Counted from the first letter of the stretch, positions 8,645 through 16,588 are shown. The stretch: DNA of 64,000 nt from RGIG3159 sp034927685 (GCA_034927685.1 JAYFPO010000008.1:1-64000), one strand, 5' to 3'. Numbers and translations are program-made. The notes: generated from the sequence alone by a model not told the origin.

Positions 8645-8959
8645 ATGAAAAGAGAAATTAAGCACTTAATCATCGGAAGCATGATTTGCGCGGCAACGAT
8701 GCTGTTATTTTTAGCCTTCGGTAATCAACTTCCGAATCATGTGCCGGTTCAGATCACTATAGATGGTTCCGTAGGGAACACATTGCCAAAGCCCCTGTTC
8801 ATCTTCGGCCTGCCAATCGTTTTCACGGCAGTAAATCTAGCCAAGGGGTGGTCGCTCATCAGAAAGCAGGGAGCATCAATCTATAGCTTTTACATCATTC
8901 CTGGGATAGCCGTATTGCTGTCGGTAGCAATACTTTGGACTGCGCTGGGTTTTTGCTAA
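8645..8959 (+). CDS. DUF1648 domain membrane protein
   Basis: A 104-residue protein with three hydrophobic segments (about 8-26, 51-65, 80-102). An N-terminal LPNHVPVQITIDGSVGN segment corresponds to the DUF1648 signature (lP..ip.hw...G.vd) found in SdpI-like proteins. Full-length SdpI proteins are about twice as long and act as immunity and signalling proteins; this one carries only the first half. GGGAGG lies about 10 bases upstream. It is the last cargo gene of the scar. Function unknown. Confidence 0.65.
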   Translation: MKREIKHLIIGSMICAATMLLFLAFGNQLPNHVPVQITIDGSVGNTLPKPLFIFGLPIVFTAVNLAKGWSLIRKQGASIYSFYIIPGIAVLLSVAILWTALGFC

Positions 8960-9005
8960 GGGGACATCGTAAGTGGAGTATCAGCATAGGCGAAACCTAG
9001 GAAAC

Positions 9006-9048
9006 GGCGAGAGGAACAGCCCGTCCCTCTCGCCTGCGACATGTCGCA
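9006..9048. terminator. Hairpins after the DUF1648 gene
   Basis: A 9-bp stem (9006-9014 with 9026-9034) is followed directly by the palindrome TGCGACATGTCGCA (9035-9048), about 50 bases after the stop. There is no T-run. Confidence 0.4.
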
Positions 9049-9309
9049 GGCACTCAATGGGGCAACAAGAAGTACAGGAATAGGAAGCATTTGGAGGCTG
9101 TTATGGATGATGCCTCCATTGCGGGCTAGCTTCTTTCTCTCAGAGACTGCAAACTAATTTGCGCATAACTCTTAACACTACCTACCTGACACTACCTTTC
9201 CGTGCCATAATTTGCACGGTATTTGTTTTGTTTCACACCGAAATCATACCAAAAAGCAGAGCCGTTGTGTCTGCCTTCGCAGCCACTTCGACTCTGCTTT
9301 TTTCAGGCA

Positions 9310-9324
9310 GTTTTGCAACAGCCC
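9310..9324 (-). repeat. Right 15-bp terminal inverted repeat
   Basis: Perfect reverse complement of 6439-6453. It is preceded by an AAAGCAGAG...CTCTGCTTT hairpin typical of an IS terminus. The rest of 9049-9309 shows no gene. Confidence 0.65.
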
Positions 9325-9358
9325 CTTTATGGAGAAATATGATGTAATTTTAATTTGC

Positions 9359-9829
9359 TTATGCATGCTCTTTACAGGAAACTTTTATCACTTCGAGTTT
9401 AAAAACACAAGTCGCATCAAGCATTGCATCAGAAAAACTCCAATGATCCGTTCCCGAATTATGAAGCATAATGGCCTGTAAAGCGGATTCCTTTTCTGCG
9501 CGGTCTTCCACAAAATCAACATGCCCTGTCCCGATTACACTCTGAAAGCATGCAGAAAACTGGCACGCAGTTGGTCCTTCCATGAGTTTGTAATTCGTAT
9601 CTAATTCAAATCCGGCAGCGTGTGTCTTAGCGATTAAATCTATCTTACGCCCGTTCTTAGCTCCATGAAAATAGAAGGTTCCGCTGCCGTCGTTTTCAAC
9701 ATACCCAAAATTCAGCGGGACAATATAGACTTCGCCCTCATCATAAAAACCCAATCTACAGCAATTGCAGGAAGAAATAATTTCATTGATTCTTTCACGA
9801 TCTGTCATTTCTCGATCCTTTCTTCTCAT
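9359..9829 (-). CDS. Pyridoxamine 5'-phosphate oxidase-like (NimA-type) flavoprotein
   Basis: A 156-residue split-barrel FMN-binding protein. The N-terminal MTDRERINEIISSCNCCRLG, the VPLNFGYVENDGSGTFYFHG strand pair and the GHVDFVEDRAEKESAL block are characteristic of the NimA/PPOX-like family. Members reduce or bind nitro compounds or other small molecules with FMN; the substrate cannot be deduced. ATG 9829 is preferred because GGAGGG lies 8 bases upstream, while the in-frame TTG further upstream overlaps that Shine-Dalgarno. It lies 132 bases downstream of the CGGC-domain gene on the same strand. Confidence 0.88.
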   Translation of the reverse strand: MRRKDREMTDRERINEIISSCNCCRLGFYDEGEVYIVPLNFGYVENDGSGTFYFHGAKNGRKIDLIAKTHAAGFELDTNYKLMEGPTACQFSACFQSVIGTGHVDFVEDRAEKESALQAIMLHNSGTDHWSFSDAMLDATCVFKLEVIKVSCKEHA

Positions 9830-9961
9830 GTTCTTACCCTCCAATCAAGCTCTTGCGTATCTTTCAGTATAACGCATGAAAAGGCAACGTTTTTTTGGAG
9901 CTTATGCCATACGCTGCGTCGCGATTTTCGCTGATTCCATGCGCCCAGGAATTGAATGGGA

Positions 9962-10405
9962 CTAATCGTAATTTTTCATGATTGACGCATCATCATGAAA
10001 CAGATCTGCTGCGAGGTCAGTCATATTCATTTTTTCCCAATATGGTAATTTTATATGTTCCTTATAGTATTTCATTGGAATGGGGTGGGTTCCGACAACA
10101 ACCTTGATGTGATATCGGCTTTCAATGAATTCTTTTAGTTCTTTTATATATGGGCAGGGAGGATAGCCTACTACAAAACCCGTTGCAAAATGTATTGTTT
10201 CGGCGCCATTTTTTATCATTTCTTCCGGGACATACTCGATATTTCCACCTGGGCAACCGCCGCAGCACGAATATCCCACCAGTTCAACATCTTCTTCCGG
10301 GGGATAAATGGAAAAAGCACCCACTCGCTCTTTTAAGGCCCTCAGACATTTTCCACCCCCGCAGTTTTGATAGCGAGAACAGACAATGATTCCAACTTTT
10401 TTCAT
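9962..10405 (-). CDS. CGGC domain-containing protein
   Basis: A 147-residue cysteine-rich protein. An N-terminal CSRYQNCGGGKC block, the central YSCCGGCPGGNIEYVPEEMI with the defining CGGC, then HFATGFVVGYPPCPYI and VVGTHPIP are the CGGC-domain signature, a putative metal- or cluster-binding family in anaerobes. The flavin reductase gene ends 14 bases upstream, so the two are co-transcribed from the promoter at 11286-11314. A redox or metal function is likely from the cysteines, but no specific activity is known to me. Confidence 0.85.
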   Translation of the reverse strand: MKKVGIIVCSRYQNCGGGKCLRALKERVGAFSIYPPEEDVELVGYSCCGGCPGGNIEYVPEEMIKNGAETIHFATGFVVGYPPCPYIKELKEFIESRYHIKVVVGTHPIPMKYYKEHIKLPYWEKMNMTDLAADLFHDDASIMKNYD

Positions 10406-10419
10406 AGTTTTTAAGCTCC

Positions 10420-10929
10420 TTAAAAGAAATTAATCCGAGAAAAATTGATATTTCCATCGGAATCCGTAATTCCTGCGTCGGCATGAACATATTCGATTTT
10501 TGCAATAAACATCTCGTGAGAACCTGTGACAATGGAATCCACGACCGTACATTCTATGTTGACTGGGCAATCCGTAAGGAGCGGAGCGCTTACTATTTTG
10601 CTGTTCTGAAGCTTAACGTTCATTGCGGCCAACTTGTCTCCATCTCGCTTGCTGTGGCTGCCCAGGTAATCAAAGACATCCTTATAACTTCTGTCCACAA
10701 GATTTACGACGAAGCATCCCGATTCTTTGATCATTTTGTAGGAATACCTTGTTGGAACAATACCGACCATGACCATAGGCGGATCGTAGCTGCAATTGCC
10801 GCAATAGCCTACCGCAAGCACATTGCTTTCACCATCCAGGCCCCGACAGGAGACAAGAACTTTTGGAGCAGGCTGAAGACAGGATTTCATTTTTGCTTCT
10901 TTCTTTTCTGTGACATTTGTTGTGTTCAT
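10420..10929 (-). CDS. Flavin reductase family protein (split-barrel FMN-binding)
   Basis: A 169-residue protein. Conserved features are VLVSCRG followed by NVLAVGYCGNCSYDPPMVMV, GIVPTRYSYKMIKESGCFVV and the DCPVNIECTVVDSIVTGSHE strand, as in flavin reductase-like/flavoredoxin proteins that bind FMN and pass electrons from NAD(P)H or ferredoxin. ATG 10929 has an excellent GAGGAGG 7 bases upstream; an in-frame ATG at 10986 lacks one. It is first in an operon with the CGGC protein, driven by a promoter carrying the GRCATATGYC site. Confidence 0.88.
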   Translation of the reverse strand: MNTTNVTEKKEAKMKSCLQPAPKVLVSCRGLDGESNVLAVGYCGNCSYDPPMVMVGIVPTRYSYKMIKESGCFVVNLVDRSYKDVFDYLGSHSKRDGDKLAAMNVKLQNSKIVSAPLLTDCPVNIECTVVDSIVTGSHEMFIAKIEYVHADAGITDSDGNINFSRINFF

Positions 10930-11285
10930 GAATACCTCCTCGTTATTTGATTTTACTTCCTTTGCTATTTGATATTTTTTGCTCATGCTAAACGCTGTTT
11001 TATATCATTTCAGACATGGCCGGCATTGCGATTCCCGTCCTGACTCCCGCAACGAAGAAGGATTGCCGCTGTGTCCGTTTTTTCTCTTCCTCACTCGTGA
11101 CAGCAGCACGGAAAAGACGCAGTACGGAGTAAACAGTGGAGCGACAATCATGCAGCGTAAAAAAGTGATCGCTATGGCTTAATTATTATCAGGCAAATCA
11201 GCAAACGCCCAGGAACAAGGCGTAAAATGCGGAAAGGGGAACGAAAGGATCAACACCTTCGCTAAAATCTATGTGCCCTATCTTG

Positions 11286-11314
11286 ATTGTAGTATCATTA
11301 TCGGCATATGTCAA
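11286..11314 (-). promoter_or_regulatory. Promoter with GRCATATGYC site for the flavin reductase operon
   Basis: Read on the minus strand: TTGACA (11314-11309), 17-bp spacer, TACAAT (11291-11286). The -35 box runs into TTGACATATGCC, so the near-palindrome GACATATGCC overlaps it. The same arrangement occurs at 12412-12440 and 36102-36129. Confidence 0.78.
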
Positions 11315-11338
11315 TAATAAATGGAAAGAAGAAATAAT

Positions 11339-11374
11339 AAAACCAGATCCAAAGCACACTTCGGATCTGGTTTT
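11339..11374 (-). terminator. Terminator of the DUF1847 transcript
   Basis: A 12-bp perfect stem (11339-11350 with 11363-11374). A/T runs at both ends give a U-tract in either direction. It separates the DUF1847 gene from the next promoter. Confidence 0.75.
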
Positions 11375-11563
11375 CGAACTATATGATATACGATCGCTCC
11401 ATATCATCAATCACACCGGCCATGCCACCAACAGGTTCCACGTCCGAACCTACCTCCGCAGGAATGGCTGCATGCCGTATTTTTGGAACCGCAGGCAGGG
11501 CGGACGCAGCAGCCATCCTGAATAGACTTCAGATTTTTTTTGCAGGTCGCTGACGCAATCAGT

Positions 11564-12202
11564 TTACTTTTCTTGATTATATAATTTGTTTTTATAATAG
11601 CTGTCTGACAAATAAAGTGCGCCCAAAGGATTGTGCGCCAAAACCCGGTCTTTTACAGCGAAGACGGTAACCGGCGCATCGGAGTATTTGATAAACAAGG
11701 AGTCATGCCCAACGCATAATCCCAGGATGATATTCAATTCCGTCTGGGCTTTATTCAAAAAAAACGCCTGTCCGACGGGATTGCACATGGGTTCATAGGT
11801 GTCCGGCACAATTTTTTCCTGTTCTTTAATCCCCAAAAATTCCTTCGGGATACTTCCGTTTTTACATACAATGGATGACACTTCAAAACCATGATTTCGA
11901 AGTATGGAGCAAAATGTCTCCGCTTCCTTGCAAAGACCAATGCAAAAGGCAACTCCCAATTTATGGAATTTGCATTTTTCTGCAAAATCGATGATTTCTT
12001 CCAGCCTGGTTTTTTTGCAATAGCCTTCCGATTCCACCAAAGCAGAATGATAAGCAAGATTCAGTATCTCTGGATCTTGATACTGTGTCTTAATCTTTTC
12101 CAGCGCTTCTGTTTCCGCACAGGGGCAATTCTTAGGAGCATTTTCCAAGTCTCCTGTTCGACAGGCGTGAATTTTGCAGGATGCGCAAGTATACATTTTC
12201 AT
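11564..12202 (-). CDS. DUF1847 domain-containing metal-binding protein
   Basis: A 212-residue cysteine-rich protein. N-terminal CASCKIHACRTGDLENAPKN followed by CPC, central LGVAFCIGLCKEAETFCSIL, and the GLCVGHDSLFIKYSDAPVTV block are the hallmarks of DUF1847, an anaerobe family of unknown function predicted to bind metal. Spacing and strand place it in the transcript starting at the promoter 12412-12440, after a ferredoxin fragment. That promoter shares an operator-like site with the flavin reductase and DUF134 operons, so it may belong to the same redox or metal regulon (inference). Confidence 0.85.
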   Translation of the reverse strand: MKMYTCASCKIHACRTGDLENAPKNCPCAETEALEKIKTQYQDPEILNLAYHSALVESEGYCKKTRLEEIIDFAEKCKFHKLGVAFCIGLCKEAETFCSILRNHGFEVSSIVCKNGSIPKEFLGIKEQEKIVPDTYEPMCNPVGQAFFLNKAQTELNIILGLCVGHDSLFIKYSDAPVTVFAVKDRVLAHNPLGALYLSDSYYKNKLYNQEK

Positions 12203-12255
12203 TCTTCTTTCTATCTATGAAGCAACGAGAAACAGACAAAATGCTCAGGTTCAGA

Positions 12256-12396
12256 TCAAAGGCAACTGATGATACGAATTACTTCCGCCGGGCATTCAAT
12301 GGCACACGCGCCGCATTCCATGCAGTTGCCGCTTACCTTGGCCTTACGATCTTCAATCATTATCGCGTCTACTGGACAAACAGTTTCAGTGATTAG
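12256..12396 (-). pseudogene. Ferredoxin remnant (5'-truncated)
   Basis: The minus-strand frame reads TETVCPVDAIMIEDRKAKVS, then CMECGACAIECPAEVIRI, ending at TGA 12258-12256. This is the second half of a 2[4Fe-4S] ferredoxin. The first CxxCxxC group is missing, no start codon precedes the conserved region, and the promoter lies only about 16 bases upstream. A shorter product could start at the internal ATG, giving about 32 residues and one intact cluster motif. Confidence 0.6.
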
Positions 12397-12411
12397 TGTA
12401 TGCCCACAACT

Positions 12412-12440
12412 ATCATAACTGCATTATTGGCATATGTCAA
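12412..12440 (-). promoter_or_regulatory. Promoter with GRCATATGYC site for the ferredoxin remnant-DUF1847 transcript
   Basis: Minus strand: TTGACA (12440-12435), 17-bp spacer, TATGAT (12417-12412). TTGACATATGCC overlaps the -35 exactly as at 11303-11314; the following bases (ATAATG) also match that promoter. Confidence 0.78.
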
Positions 12441-12604
12441 CAACTGGTTTCAAAATAGGAATGTAGCACGAACCATTTCGTGCACTGCACTACAAAATTT
12501 CTGAAAGGCTATGCGATATTCTTTCGTTTTTAGATTCAAACAGCCTACATTGGACGAACACCGCCCGCGTGCACCGAAAACAAATGGATCGTTCCATTTT
12601 TATA

Positions 12605-12633
12605 TTGACAAAACTTGATTTGATGTATATACT
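12605..12633 (+). promoter_or_regulatory. Promoter of the ArsR operon
   Basis: TTGACA (12605-12610), 17-bp spacer, TATACT (12628-12633). Confidence 0.82.
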
Positions 12634-12638
12634 GGTAA

Positions 12639-12660
12639 CATATCAAACAATCTTGATATG
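12639..12660. promoter_or_regulatory. ArsR-type operator
   Basis: CATATCAA and TTGATATG form a perfect 8-bp inverted repeat with a 6-base spacer, just after the predicted start point and immediately before the ribosome binding site. This is the usual position for ArsR autorepression. Confidence 0.75.
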
Positions 12661-12670
12661 AGGTGATCAC

Positions 12671-12985
12671 TTGGAAACAATCTATGAGGAACACGCAAAG
12701 GTGTTCAAGGCATTTTGCGATGAAAAACGCCTTAGGATACTGGAACTGCTGCAAGGCGGCGAGAAATGCGCCTGTGTTTTGTTGGAACAGCTGGATGTGG
12801 GGCAGTCAGGGCTTTCCTACCACATGAAAATTCTGGTCGAGTCAGGCGTTGTGGAAAGTCGGCAGGAAGGGAAATGGACGCACTATAAAATCAGCGAAAC
12901 TGGCAGCGCCTACGCCGTCAGTCTGCTGAAGGAACTGACCACGCCAAACACGGTGATTGAAGAAAGCAATTGCGGTAAAAGATAA
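12671..12985 (+). CDS. ArsR-family metalloregulator
   Basis: A 104-residue winged-helix repressor. The HTH segment (VLLEQLDVGQSGLSYHMKIL) and wing (ESRQEGKWTHYKI) are typical. A CAC pair in GGEKCACVLL lies at the position of the ELCVC metal site of classical ArsR, so a soft-metal or metalloid inducer is likely. The start is TTG, with AGGTGAT about 5 bases upstream. It is the first gene of an operon with an ArsP/YraQ-like permease, a ferredoxin fragment and a thioredoxin-like protein, and sits behind its own promoter and operator. Confidence 0.92.
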   Translation: METIYEEHAKVFKAFCDEKRLRILELLQGGEKCACVLLEQLDVGQSGLSYHMKILVESGVVESRQEGKWTHYKISETGSAYAVSLLKELTTPNTVIEESNCGKR

Positions 12986-13009
12986 ATGCCATCGTGAGGA
13001 TGGCATTTT
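12985..13009 (+). terminator. Hairpin between arsR and the permease gene
   Basis: A 10-bp stem (12985-12994 with 13000-13009) starts at the arsR stop and is followed by TTCC. It may lower downstream expression or stabilise the mRNA end. Confidence 0.6.
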
Positions 13010-13076
13010 CCGGACGCATTAAATCGAAAATATTTGATGTGAATATCTTTTCATCGAGAGCGAGGTAATCTATCGT

Positions 13077-14090
13077 ATGCAAGCATTAAAAGCAGGCTGG
13101 GATTTTTTTCAGAACCAAGTACTTGCAATGAAGTGGCTGAACAGCATCATTGGCAGTGGCTTGTCGGCCCTGGGGCTGGACTTAAACAATCGCTGGGTCG
13201 GGAGCGTTCAGTTTTTCGCTTATGACGTGATAAAAATCACAATATTACTGTGTTTCCTGATCTTTCTCATCAGCTATATTCAGAGCTATTTCCCGCCGGA
13301 GCGCAGCAAGAAAATACTGGGCCGCTTCCATGGGATCGGAGCGAACAGTGTGGCGGCTTTGCTCGGCACGGTTACGCCATTTTGCTCGTGTTCGTCCATA
13401 CCGCTGTTCATTGGTTTTACGTCCGCGGGACTTCCCATCGGTGTAACCTTCTCATTTCTGATTTCGTCGCCGATGGTGGATCTCGGGTCTCTGCTCCTGC
13501 TCATGAGTATCTTCGGCGCGAAAGTAGCGGTTATGTATGTAGTTGTCGGCCTGATTATCGCAGTCATCGGCGGTTCCCTGATTGAGAAAATGGGCATGGA
13601 AAAGTATGTGGAGCGCTTTATCCTGACAGCCGGCAGCGTGGATATCGAATCGCCAGATCTGACGAAAAAAGACCGTCTGATCTACGCGAAGGAACAGATG
13701 CTGTCCACCTTCAAAAAGGTGTTCCCGTATATTCTCATCGGCGTTGGGATTGGGGCCGTCATCCACAACTGGATTCCCGAGGAATGGGTGGCAACGGTGC
13801 TTGGCAGCAAAAACCCCTTTGGCGTGATATTGGCTACGCTCATCGGCGTCCCGATGTATGCCGATATCTTCGGCACAATTCCTATCGCAGAAGCGTTGCT
13901 TTTCAAAGGCGCTCAACTGGGTACGGTGTTAGCGTTCATGATGGCAGTCACAACACTGTCCCTGCCATCCATGATTATGCTCCGTAAAGCGGTGAAACCC
14001 AAGCTGCTGGCATTGTTTGTCACTATCTGCACCGTGGGTATTATCATGGTTGGTTATTTCTTCAATGTTTTACAACCATTTCTCGTATAG
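13077..14090 (+). CDS. Permease of the ArsP/YraQ (DUF318) family
   Basis: A 337-residue membrane protein with about eight helices in two homologous halves. The diagnostic TPFCSCSSIP motif sits in the first half and GVPMYADIFGTIPI in the second, in place of the usual second CSC-type motif. Family members include ArsP, an exporter of trivalent organoarsenicals, and uncharacterised YraQ permeases. Control by an ArsR-type repressor and a downstream thioredoxin-like protein fit metal(loid) or thiol-compound export, but the substrate is not known. GAGGTAAT lies upstream of the ATG. Confidence 0.9.
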   Translation: MQALKAGWDFFQNQVLAMKWLNSIIGSGLSALGLDLNNRWVGSVQFFAYDVIKITILLCFLIFLISYIQSYFPPERSKKILGRFHGIGANSVAALLGTVTPFCSCSSIPLFIGFTSAGLPIGVTFSFLISSPMVDLGSLLLLMSIFGAKVAVMYVVVGLIIAVIGGSLIEKMGMEKYVERFILTAGSVDIESPDLTKKDRLIYAKEQMLSTFKKVFPYILIGVGIGAVIHNWIPEEWVATVLGSKNPFGVILATLIGVPMYADIFGTIPIAEALLFKGAQLGTVLAFMMAVTTLSLPSMIMLRKAVKPKLLALFVTICTVGIIMVGYFFNVLQPFLV

Positions 14091-14103
14091 GGGGATGATT
14101 TTT

Positions 14104-14289
14104 ATGGCGAAGAACTGGGACCCTGTGATCGATGATGCGTCCTGCGCGGAGTGCGGCGCCTGTGTGGCAAAGTGTCCCCACGGGGGATACGACACAGCAG
14201 CGGCGCCTTCTCCGGTCGTAAAAAACAGCGGAAGAAGCCTGCTGCTCCTGTGGGGGCAGCTGCTGCTGACCAAAAACAACAACTTGTAA
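14104..14289 (+). CDS. Truncated ferredoxin-like protein
   Basis: A 61-residue frame beginning MAKNWDPVIDDASCAECGAC, then VAKCPHGGYDTA, with GGGGGATG as Shine-Dalgarno. It matches the start of a conserved protein that often accompanies such permeases and normally continues into a second GC..HCHGCGNLCP cluster half. Here the sequence after VVKNSGRSL turns into a low-complexity leucine stretch and stops, so only one cluster motif remains. Either a deletion removed the second half or a shortened protein is made. Confidence 0.6.
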   Translation: MAKNWDPVIDDASCAECGACVAKCPHGGYDTAAAPSPVVKNSGRSLLLLWGQLLLTKNNNL

Positions 14290-14303
14290 AGGAGCGTAAA
14301 CAT

Positions 14304-14648
14304 ATGTCACTGTTTGGAAAGAAAAAAGAAGAGACGCCCGCTTGCTGCTGCGGAGGCAACTGCGAGGCGGAAAGCATGGAAAAGGCGGAAACGGCGAAAG
14401 CGGAAGGCGCATCCGTAAAAATTCTAGGTAGCGGCTGCGCAAAATGCAACCAGCTGGAAGCGGCAACCAAAGCGGCGCTGGAGCAGCTTGGAATGGATGG
14501 GGCGATCGACCATGTGACGGACTTCTCAAAGATCGCCGCCTATGGCGTAATGACCACTCCCGCACTCGTCGTAGATGGGAAAGTGGTTTCTTACGGCAAG
14601 GTGCTAAAAACAGAAGAGGTCGTAAAAATCCTTCAAAAAGTCAGATAA
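14304..14648 (+). CDS. Thioredoxin-like (MTH895/TM0996-type) small redox protein
   Basis: A 114-residue protein. The N-terminal tail is cysteine-rich (PACCCGGNC, about 13-21). The fold proper starts near residue 38 (ASVKILGSGCAKCNQLEAAT) with a CxxC active site (GSGCAKC) and ends with GVMTTPALVVDGKVVSYGKV, including the cis-Pro of thioredoxins. This subfamily is found beside ArsP/YraQ permeases. The extra Cys-rich tail could bind metal (inference). The Shine-Dalgarno is AAAGGAG 8-9 bases before ATG. A strong terminator follows. Confidence 0.88.
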   Translation: MSLFGKKKEETPACCCGGNCEAESMEKAETAKAEGASVKILGSGCAKCNQLEAATKAALEQLGMDGAIDHVTDFSKIAAYGVMTTPALVVDGKVVSYGKVLKTEEVVKILQKVR

Positions 14649-14654
14649 TTGGAA

Positions 14655-14685
14655 GCCCGGAAAGGACGTCAGATCCTTTCCGGGC
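14655..14685 (+). terminator. Terminator of the ArsR operon
   Basis: A 12-bp perfect stem (14655-14666 with 14674-14685) followed by GTCTCTTT, seven bases after the stop. Confidence 0.85.
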
Positions 14686-14737
14686 GTCTCTTTACAAAAA
14701 TGGCACGAACAAGGCCTGGGGGAGTTTGAGGACTGGT

Positions 14738-16588
14738 TTACGATGCCTGCTCAAACTGGCTGTTGTACAGCTCCGCATAATAACCGGACTTTGCGAGCAA
14801 CTCGTCGTGGCTGCCGCTTTCGATGATGTCGCCGTCCCGCATCACCAGGATGATGTCGGCGTTTTTGATGGTGGAGAGGCGGTGCGCGATCACAAACGAT
14901 GTTCTGCTTTCCATCAGATGATCCATCGCCTTCTGAATTTGCAGCTCTGTCCGCGTATCGACGGAGCTGGTCGCTTCGTCTAGAATCAGCATGGGCGCGT
15001 TCTGGATCATCGCGCGGGCAATCGTGATCTGCTGCCGCTGGCCGGCAGAAAGGCTGGACTCGTCGTTCAGCACCGTGTCATAACCGTGCGGCAGCGTCTT
15101 GATAAAGTGGTGGATGCCCGCGGCCTGGCAGGCATTTTCCAACTCCGCGTCGGTCACGTTCTTCTTGCAGTAAACGATATTTTCGCGGATGGTACCCTCA
15201 AACAGCCAGCTGTCCTGCAGCACCATGCAGAAGAGATCGTGGACGTTTTCCCGGGTAAGCTCGCTGATCGGCGTGCCGTCGATGAGAATTTCACCGCTTT
15301 GGATCTCGTGGAAACGCATGAGCAGGTTGACCATCGTTGTTTTTCCAGCGCCGGTCGGGCCGACGATGGCGATTTTCTGCCCAGGCGTTGCTTTGGCGGA
15401 GAAATCGTGGATGACCGTTACGTCGCTGTCTTCGTAGCCAAAACGCACATGGCGGAATTCCACTTCCCCCTTCACGTCTGTGAGCGGCGCGCTTTTCTGG
15501 CTTTCGTCCGCCATCTCTTCTTCGCCGAGGAATTCAAACACGCGCTCTGCCGCCGCCGCCGTGGACTGCATGCTGGTCGCGGCCTGTGCGAGCTGGGAAA
15601 GCGGTTGCGTAAACAGTCTGACGTAAAGCATAAAAGCGACGATTACACCAAACGAAATGGAGCCGTTCATCGCTAAAACCGCGCCGACGACACAAACGGC
15701 GACATAGCCGAAATTGCCGATGAACATCATGATCGGCATCATCAGGCCGGACAGAAACTGGGACCGGAATGCGCTGTCGCATAGCTTGCCGTTAATCTCG
15801 TCGAAGCCCTTCTTGGCGGCTTGCTGTGCATTATACACCTTCACAACATTGTGGCCCGCGTAAATTTCCTCCACATGTCCGTTCATCTTGCCGAGGTTTT
15901 CCTGCTGTACCGAAAAGTACCTCTGAGACTTTGACATGATTACCATCATCAGGGTGAAGCCAATCACCGTGGCGCCCATTGCGGCGACCGCCATGAGGAC
16001 GTTTGTCAGCAGCATCATGATCAGCGAACCCAGTAAAAGCGTCACGGCGGAAACCAGTGTGCCGATGCTCTGGTTCATCGTCTGCCCAATGGTATCGACA
16101 TCGTTGGTCACGCGGCTGAGTACGTCGCCGGTCGAGGTCCTGTTGAAATACCGAATCGGCAGCCGGTTAATTTTTTGGGAGACATCCGAACGCAGCCTCT
16201 TTGTGATCCGCTGTGTGACCGTTGCCATAATGAACCCCTGAGAAAAGCTGAGCGTGGCGCTGAGCGCATAGATCACGACAAGCGTGACGCAGATTTTGAC
16301 CACTCCGTCGATATCAATGCCGGTCATAAAGCCATTTGTGATGAGGTTCGTGATGTCACTGATTTTGTTTGGCCCAACGAGCGAGAGCGCGGCGCCAATG
16401 GCAGCGCAAATCAGTGCGACGATGACAGCGGGCAACTGCGGTTTGCAGTAGGCAATGAGCTTTCCCCACGTTTTTTTGAACTCTTTGGCCTTTTCGCCGG
16501 ATCTGCCCATTCCGCCCGGCCCGGGGCCCATCCGCACCGGACGCTGCGCGTGCTGATTCTGGCCGATTACGTATTCGTTTTTACCCAT
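14738..16588 (-). CDS. ABC multidrug exporter half-transporter B
   Basis: A 616-residue half transporter: Gly/Pro-rich N tail (about 1-35), six transmembrane helices (about 45-345), then an ATPase with Walker A GPTGAGKTT, signature LSAGQRQQ and Walker B MLILDEATSSVD, with the catalytic Glu intact. It pairs with the gene just upstream, whose stop overlaps its start (TAATG), giving a heterodimer of the YfiB/YfiC or LmrCD kind. Signature and Walker B differences between the subunits predict one working and one degenerate ATP site. A MarR gene heads the operon, consistent with drug-induced export. Confidence 0.93.
   Translation of the reverse strand: MGKNEYVIGQNQHAQRPVRMGPGPGGMGRSGEKAKEFKKTWGKLIAYCKPQLPAVIVALICAAIGAALSLVGPNKISDITNLITNGFMTGIDIDGVVKICVTLVVIYALSATLSFSQGFIMATVTQRITKRLRSDVSQKINRLPIRYFNRTSTGDVLSRVTNDVDTIGQTMNQSIGTLVSAVTLLLGSLIMMLLTNVLMAVAAMGATVIGFTLMMVIMSKSQRYFSVQQENLGKMNGHVEEIYAGHNVVKVYNAQQAAKKGFDEINGKLCDSAFRSQFLSGLMMPIMMFIGNFGYVAVCVVGAVLAMNGSISFGVIVAFMLYVRLFTQPLSQLAQAATSMQSTAAAAERVFEFLGEEEMADESQKSAPLTDVKGEVEFRHVRFGYEDSDVTVIHDFSAKATPGQKIAIVGPTGAGKTTMVNLLMRFHEIQSGEILIDGTPISELTRENVHDLFCMVLQDSWLFEGTIRENIVYCKKNVTDAELENACQAAGIHHFIKTLPHGYDTVLNDESSLSAGQRQQITIARAMIQNAPMLILDEATSSVDTRTELQIQKAMDHLMESRTSFVIAHRLSTIKNADIILVMRDGDIIESGSHDELLAKSGYYAELYNSQFEQAS

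Larger units (their letters stand above)
6439..9324. mobile_element. Mobile-element scar: interrupted IS5-like element bounded by 15-bp inverted repeats
   Basis: GGGCTGTTGCAAAAC at 6439-6453 recurs as its exact reverse complement at 9310-9324. Just inside the left end are a serine-recombinase remnant (6601-6725) and the broken 5' part of an IS5-type transposase (6726-6936). The right end keeps about 170 bp of non-coding terminus with a hairpin (about 9254-9302). The transposase middle and 3' end are missing, and in their place lie a TetR gene, a GIY-YIG-like gene, a broken small gene and a DUF1648 gene. I infer that other DNA replaced the core of the element. The repeats resemble IS termini of the GG-CTGTTGCAAA type. 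Confidence 0.55.
10930..11563. other. Regulatory intergenic region between flavin-reductase and DUF1847 transcripts
   Basis: Holds the promoter of the flavin reductase operon (11286-11314), leaving a leader of about 350 bases, and the terminator of the DUF1847 transcript (11339-11374). A 46-codon minus-strand frame (11379-11517) has no ribosome binding site and is not called. No other gene is seen. Confidence 0.55.

Noticed and set aside
11379..11517. 46-codon minus-strand frame (MAAASALPAV...) and an overlapping plus-strand frame
   Set aside because: No ribosome binding site and no similarity I recognise. The terminator of the DUF1847 transcript follows right after. Kept as intergenic.
14301..14310. 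ACATATGTCA considered as a further GRCATATGYC site
   Set aside because: It differs at the outer positions and lies over a start codon inside an operon, not at a promoter.
14062..14565. Minus-strand frames opposite the ferredoxin/thioredoxin-like genes
   Set aside because: Antisense shadows of genes with clear domains.
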